A stretch of 64,000 nt of DNA from Neoroseomonas alkaliterrae (GTDB taxonomy: Bacteria; Pseudomonadota; Alphaproteobacteria; Acetobacterales; Acetobacteraceae): the NCBI RefSeq assembly GCF_014199195.1, contig NZ_JACIJE010000008.1:124001-188000 (forward strand), read 5' to 3'. Shown here one piece after another: positions 62,360-64,000 of this stretch. Each line of letters opens with the position of its first letter. Position 1 is the first letter of the stretch. The position numbers were made by a program, and so were the translations under genes. The notes under the pieces were generated by a model. The model was not told where the DNA came from and made no database searches. It was given only the letters and a program-made list of their open reading frames with translations.

Positions 62360-63160
62360 CTAGCGCCCCTTGAACACCGGCCTGCGCTTCTCGTTGAAGG
62401 AGGCGATGCCCTCCCGCCGGTCCTCGGTGCCGACGAGCTGGTTGTAGCACTCCACCTCGAACCGCAGCGCCGTGCGGATGTCCATCTGCAGGCCGAAATG
62501 CATCGAGCGCTTGGCCTGCCGCACCGAGAGCGGCGCGTTGGCCGCGATGGTGCGCGCGGTGTCCATCACCGCCTCCCACAGCGCCTCGCGCGTGTCGAGG
62601 ACGCGGTTGAGGATGCCCCAGTCGAGCGCCTCCTGCGCGGTGAAGGGGCGCGCGGTCAGGATGATCTCCTTCGCGCGGCGCTCGCCGACGATGCGCGGCA
62701 GGGTCTGCGTGCCGCCCGCGCCGGGCATGATCCCGATCGCCACTTCCGTCAGCGCGAAGCGCGCGCCGGCCACGCCATAGGCGAAGTCCGAGGCGAGCAC
62801 CATCTCGAGCCCGCCCGCATAGGCATGGCCCGACACCGCGGCGATGATCGGTATCGGGCAATCGAGCTGCGCCCAGTAGGCGCGCTCGAAGATCTCGTGC
62901 TGGTGCCGCCAGGCGGCATCGGTCATGCCGTGGCGCTCCTTGAGGTCGCCACCGCCGCAGAAGGCCTTCTCCCCGGCCGCGGCGAAGACGATGCAGCGGA
63001 TCTCGCCCGGCTCGGCGGTCACGCCGGTCCAGACCGCGTGCAGGTCGCGACCCATCTGCGTGTTCAGCGCGTTCGAGACATGCGGGCGGTTCAGCCGCAC
63101 CACCAGGATGTGGGGCTCGGGCGCTTCGAGCTGCAGGGTCTCGTACGGCTTCAGGTCCAT
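62360..63160 (-). CDS. Enoyl-CoA hydratase/isomerase-family protein
   Basis: A 266-residue crotonase-fold enzyme. The first oxyanion segment is EKAFCGGGDLKERHG and the second is AYAGGLEMVLASDFAYG, with the Glu of TEVAIGIMPGAGGTQTLPR. It hydrates or isomerises enoyl-CoA thioesters; the substrate is unknown. The start at 63160 leaves 101 bases to the divergent MDR gene. The 149 bases downstream (62211-62359) hold only GC-rich palindromic sequence. Confidence 0.91.
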   Translation of the reverse strand: MDLKPYETLQLEAPEPHILVVRLNRPHVSNALNTQMGRDLHAVWTGVTAEPGEIRCIVFAAAGEKAFCGGGDLKERHGMTDAAWRHQHEIFERAYWAQLDCPIPIIAAVSGHAYAGGLEMVLASDFAYGVAGARFALTEVAIGIMPGAGGTQTLPRIVGERRAKEIILTARPFTAQEALDWGILNRVLDTREALWEAVMDTARTIAANAPLSVRQAKRSMHFGLQMDIRTALRFEVECYNQLVGTEDRREGIASFNEKRRPVFKGR

Positions 63161-63261
63161 GGCGGGTCTCCCTCCGGCATCCGGCTGCGGACCCTGCGCG
63201 GAACCGGCCCGCCTGTCAGCCCCCGCCCGCGCATGGCATACCTGCCGCCCAGGAGGACGCC

Positions 63262-64000
63262 ATGCCCGAGACCAACCTGCAGATCCTGCTCAGACGCCGC
63301 CCCGTCGGCGCGCCGGTGCCCGAGGATTTCGAGATCGTGGAAACCCCCGTGCCCGAGCCCGGCGAGGGCCAGGTGCTGGTGCGCGCCCGCTACCTCTCGC
63401 TCGACCCCTACATGCGCGGGCGCATGTCGGATGCGAAATCCTACGCCAAGCCGGTCGCCCTCGGCGCGGTGATGGAGGGCCAGACGGCGGGCGAGGTCGT
63501 CGCCTCGCGCCATCCGGGCTTCAGGCCGGGCGACATCGTGCTCGGCGGCTATGGCTGGCAGCGCTTCTCGGTGGTCGGGCCGGAGCGGCTGTTCAAGGTG
63601 CCGGAGCACGACCCGCCGCTGTCCACCAGCCTCGGCGTGCTCGGCATGCCGGGGCTGACGGCCTGGGTCGGCCTCGAGGACATCGGCCAGCCCAAGGCGG
63701 GCGAGACCGTTGTCGTCTCCGCCGCCTCCGGCGCGGTGGGCCAGGTGGTCGGGCAGATCGCGAAGATCCGCGGCTGCAAGGTGGTCGGCATCGCCGGCAG
63801 CAAGGCCAAGTGCGACTTCGTGGTGCGGGAACTCGGCTTCGACGCCTGCCTCGACCATCATGGCGACCTCGACGCCCAGCTCGACGCGGCGGTGCCGGAG
63901 GGCATCGACGTCTATTGGGAGAATGTCGGCGGCAAGGTTCAGGCCGCGGTCTTCCCCCGCTTTCGCGACTTCGGCCGCATGGTGATGTGCGGCATGATCG
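63262..64000 (+). CDS. MDR-family NADP-dependent oxidoreductase (partial)
   Basis: The first 246 residues of a medium-chain reductase of the leukotriene-B4 dehydrogenase/CurA type. It starts PETNLQILLRRRPVGAPVPEDFEIV, has DPYMRGRMSD and the NADP fold VSAASGAVGQVVGQIAKIRGC, and contains IDVYWENVGG. AGGAGG at 63251-63256 is an ideal ribosome site six bases ahead of the ATG. No zinc ligands are present. The reading frame runs off the right edge, leaving about 90 residues unseen. Confidence 0.9.
   Translation, partial: MPETNLQILLRRRPVGAPVPEDFEIVETPVPEPGEGQVLVRARYLSLDPYMRGRMSDAKSYAKPVALGAVMEGQTAGEVVASRHPGFRPGDIVLGGYGWQRFSVVGPERLFKVPEHDPPLSTSLGVLGMPGLTAWVGLEDIGQPKAGETVVVSAASGAVGQVVGQIAKIRGCKVVGIAGSKAKCDFVVRELGFDACLDHHGDLDAQLDAAVPEGIDVYWENVGGKVQAAVFPRFRDFGRMVMCGMI

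Overview
The window is a GC-rich, gene-dense alphaproteobacterial chromosome segment with no sign of plasmid, phage or insertion-sequence DNA. The alphaproteobacterial call rests on a full-length CtrA response regulator with an Ala-Ala tail, a ChpT-like histidine phosphotransferase, the six-gene cluster for very-long-chain acylation of lipid A (acpXL to lpxXL), an LDH-like malate dehydrogenase next to sucCDAB, a Coq7 ubiquinone hydroxylase and an F1 ATP synthase operon in the order delta-alpha-gamma-beta-epsilon. The very high GC content, sulfur-oxidation genes and gene families fit an Acetobacteraceae-type organism such as Roseomonas and relatives; that placement is inference.

Layout. 1-7.5 kb (minus strand): TCA-cycle block mdh, sucC, sucD, sucA, odhB, with an intrinsic terminator between mdh and sucC. 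7.5-14 kb: a secreted low-complexity protein, a GT61 glycosyltransferase, the ZapE/AFG1 ATPase, a TauE-type permease, a RraA-like protein and an MFS transporter. 14-19.3 kb: atpHAGDC. 19.3-23.8 kb: a divergent pair (papain-like cysteine-protease candidate and ferritin-like protein), then a long leader and a class IV ornithine/lysine decarboxylase, an Lrp regulator and aat. 23.7-27.5 kb: thiSG, then aroQ-accB-accC and a Gdx/SMR exporter. 27.6-33.3 kb: a complete peptide-type ABC importer with a tiny coupled lipoprotein. 33.3-39.3 kb: FkbM methyltransferase, then a minus-strand series (DUF3553, TauE, moaA, a membrane coiled-coil protein, a nitrilase, nadK, MFS) with several 4-base stop/start overlaps. 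39.3-46.3 kb: chpT, cheA-W-Y-B-R and convergent ctrA with a good promoter and two GANTC sites. 46.3-52.7 kb: an epoxide-hydrolase-like protein, the acpXL cluster and a tRNA-Leu(CAA). 52.7-64 kb: cupin, GST, dsbB-coq7, a sulfur island (YeeE transporter, cytochrome c, sulfide dehydrogenase flavoprotein, soxYZ), a peroxiredoxin-like/2OG-oxygenase fusion, HNH protein, carboxylesterase, gluQ, enoyl-CoA hydratase and a partial MDR oxidoreductase running off the right edge.

Most of the window is core metabolism and cell-cycle or motility control. I did not find a clear undescribed defence or mobile system. The observations most worth following up are the structured leader upstream of the decarboxylase (candidate speF RNA), the papain-like protein beside the ATP synthase operon, the condensation-dead ketosynthase partner and the intergenic palindromes in the acpXL cluster, the sulfide-dehydrogenase/SoxYZ module with a non-canonical SoxY tail, the fusion oxygenase with a lost peroxidatic cysteine, and a 16-base element shared by the sucA and atpH upstream regions.
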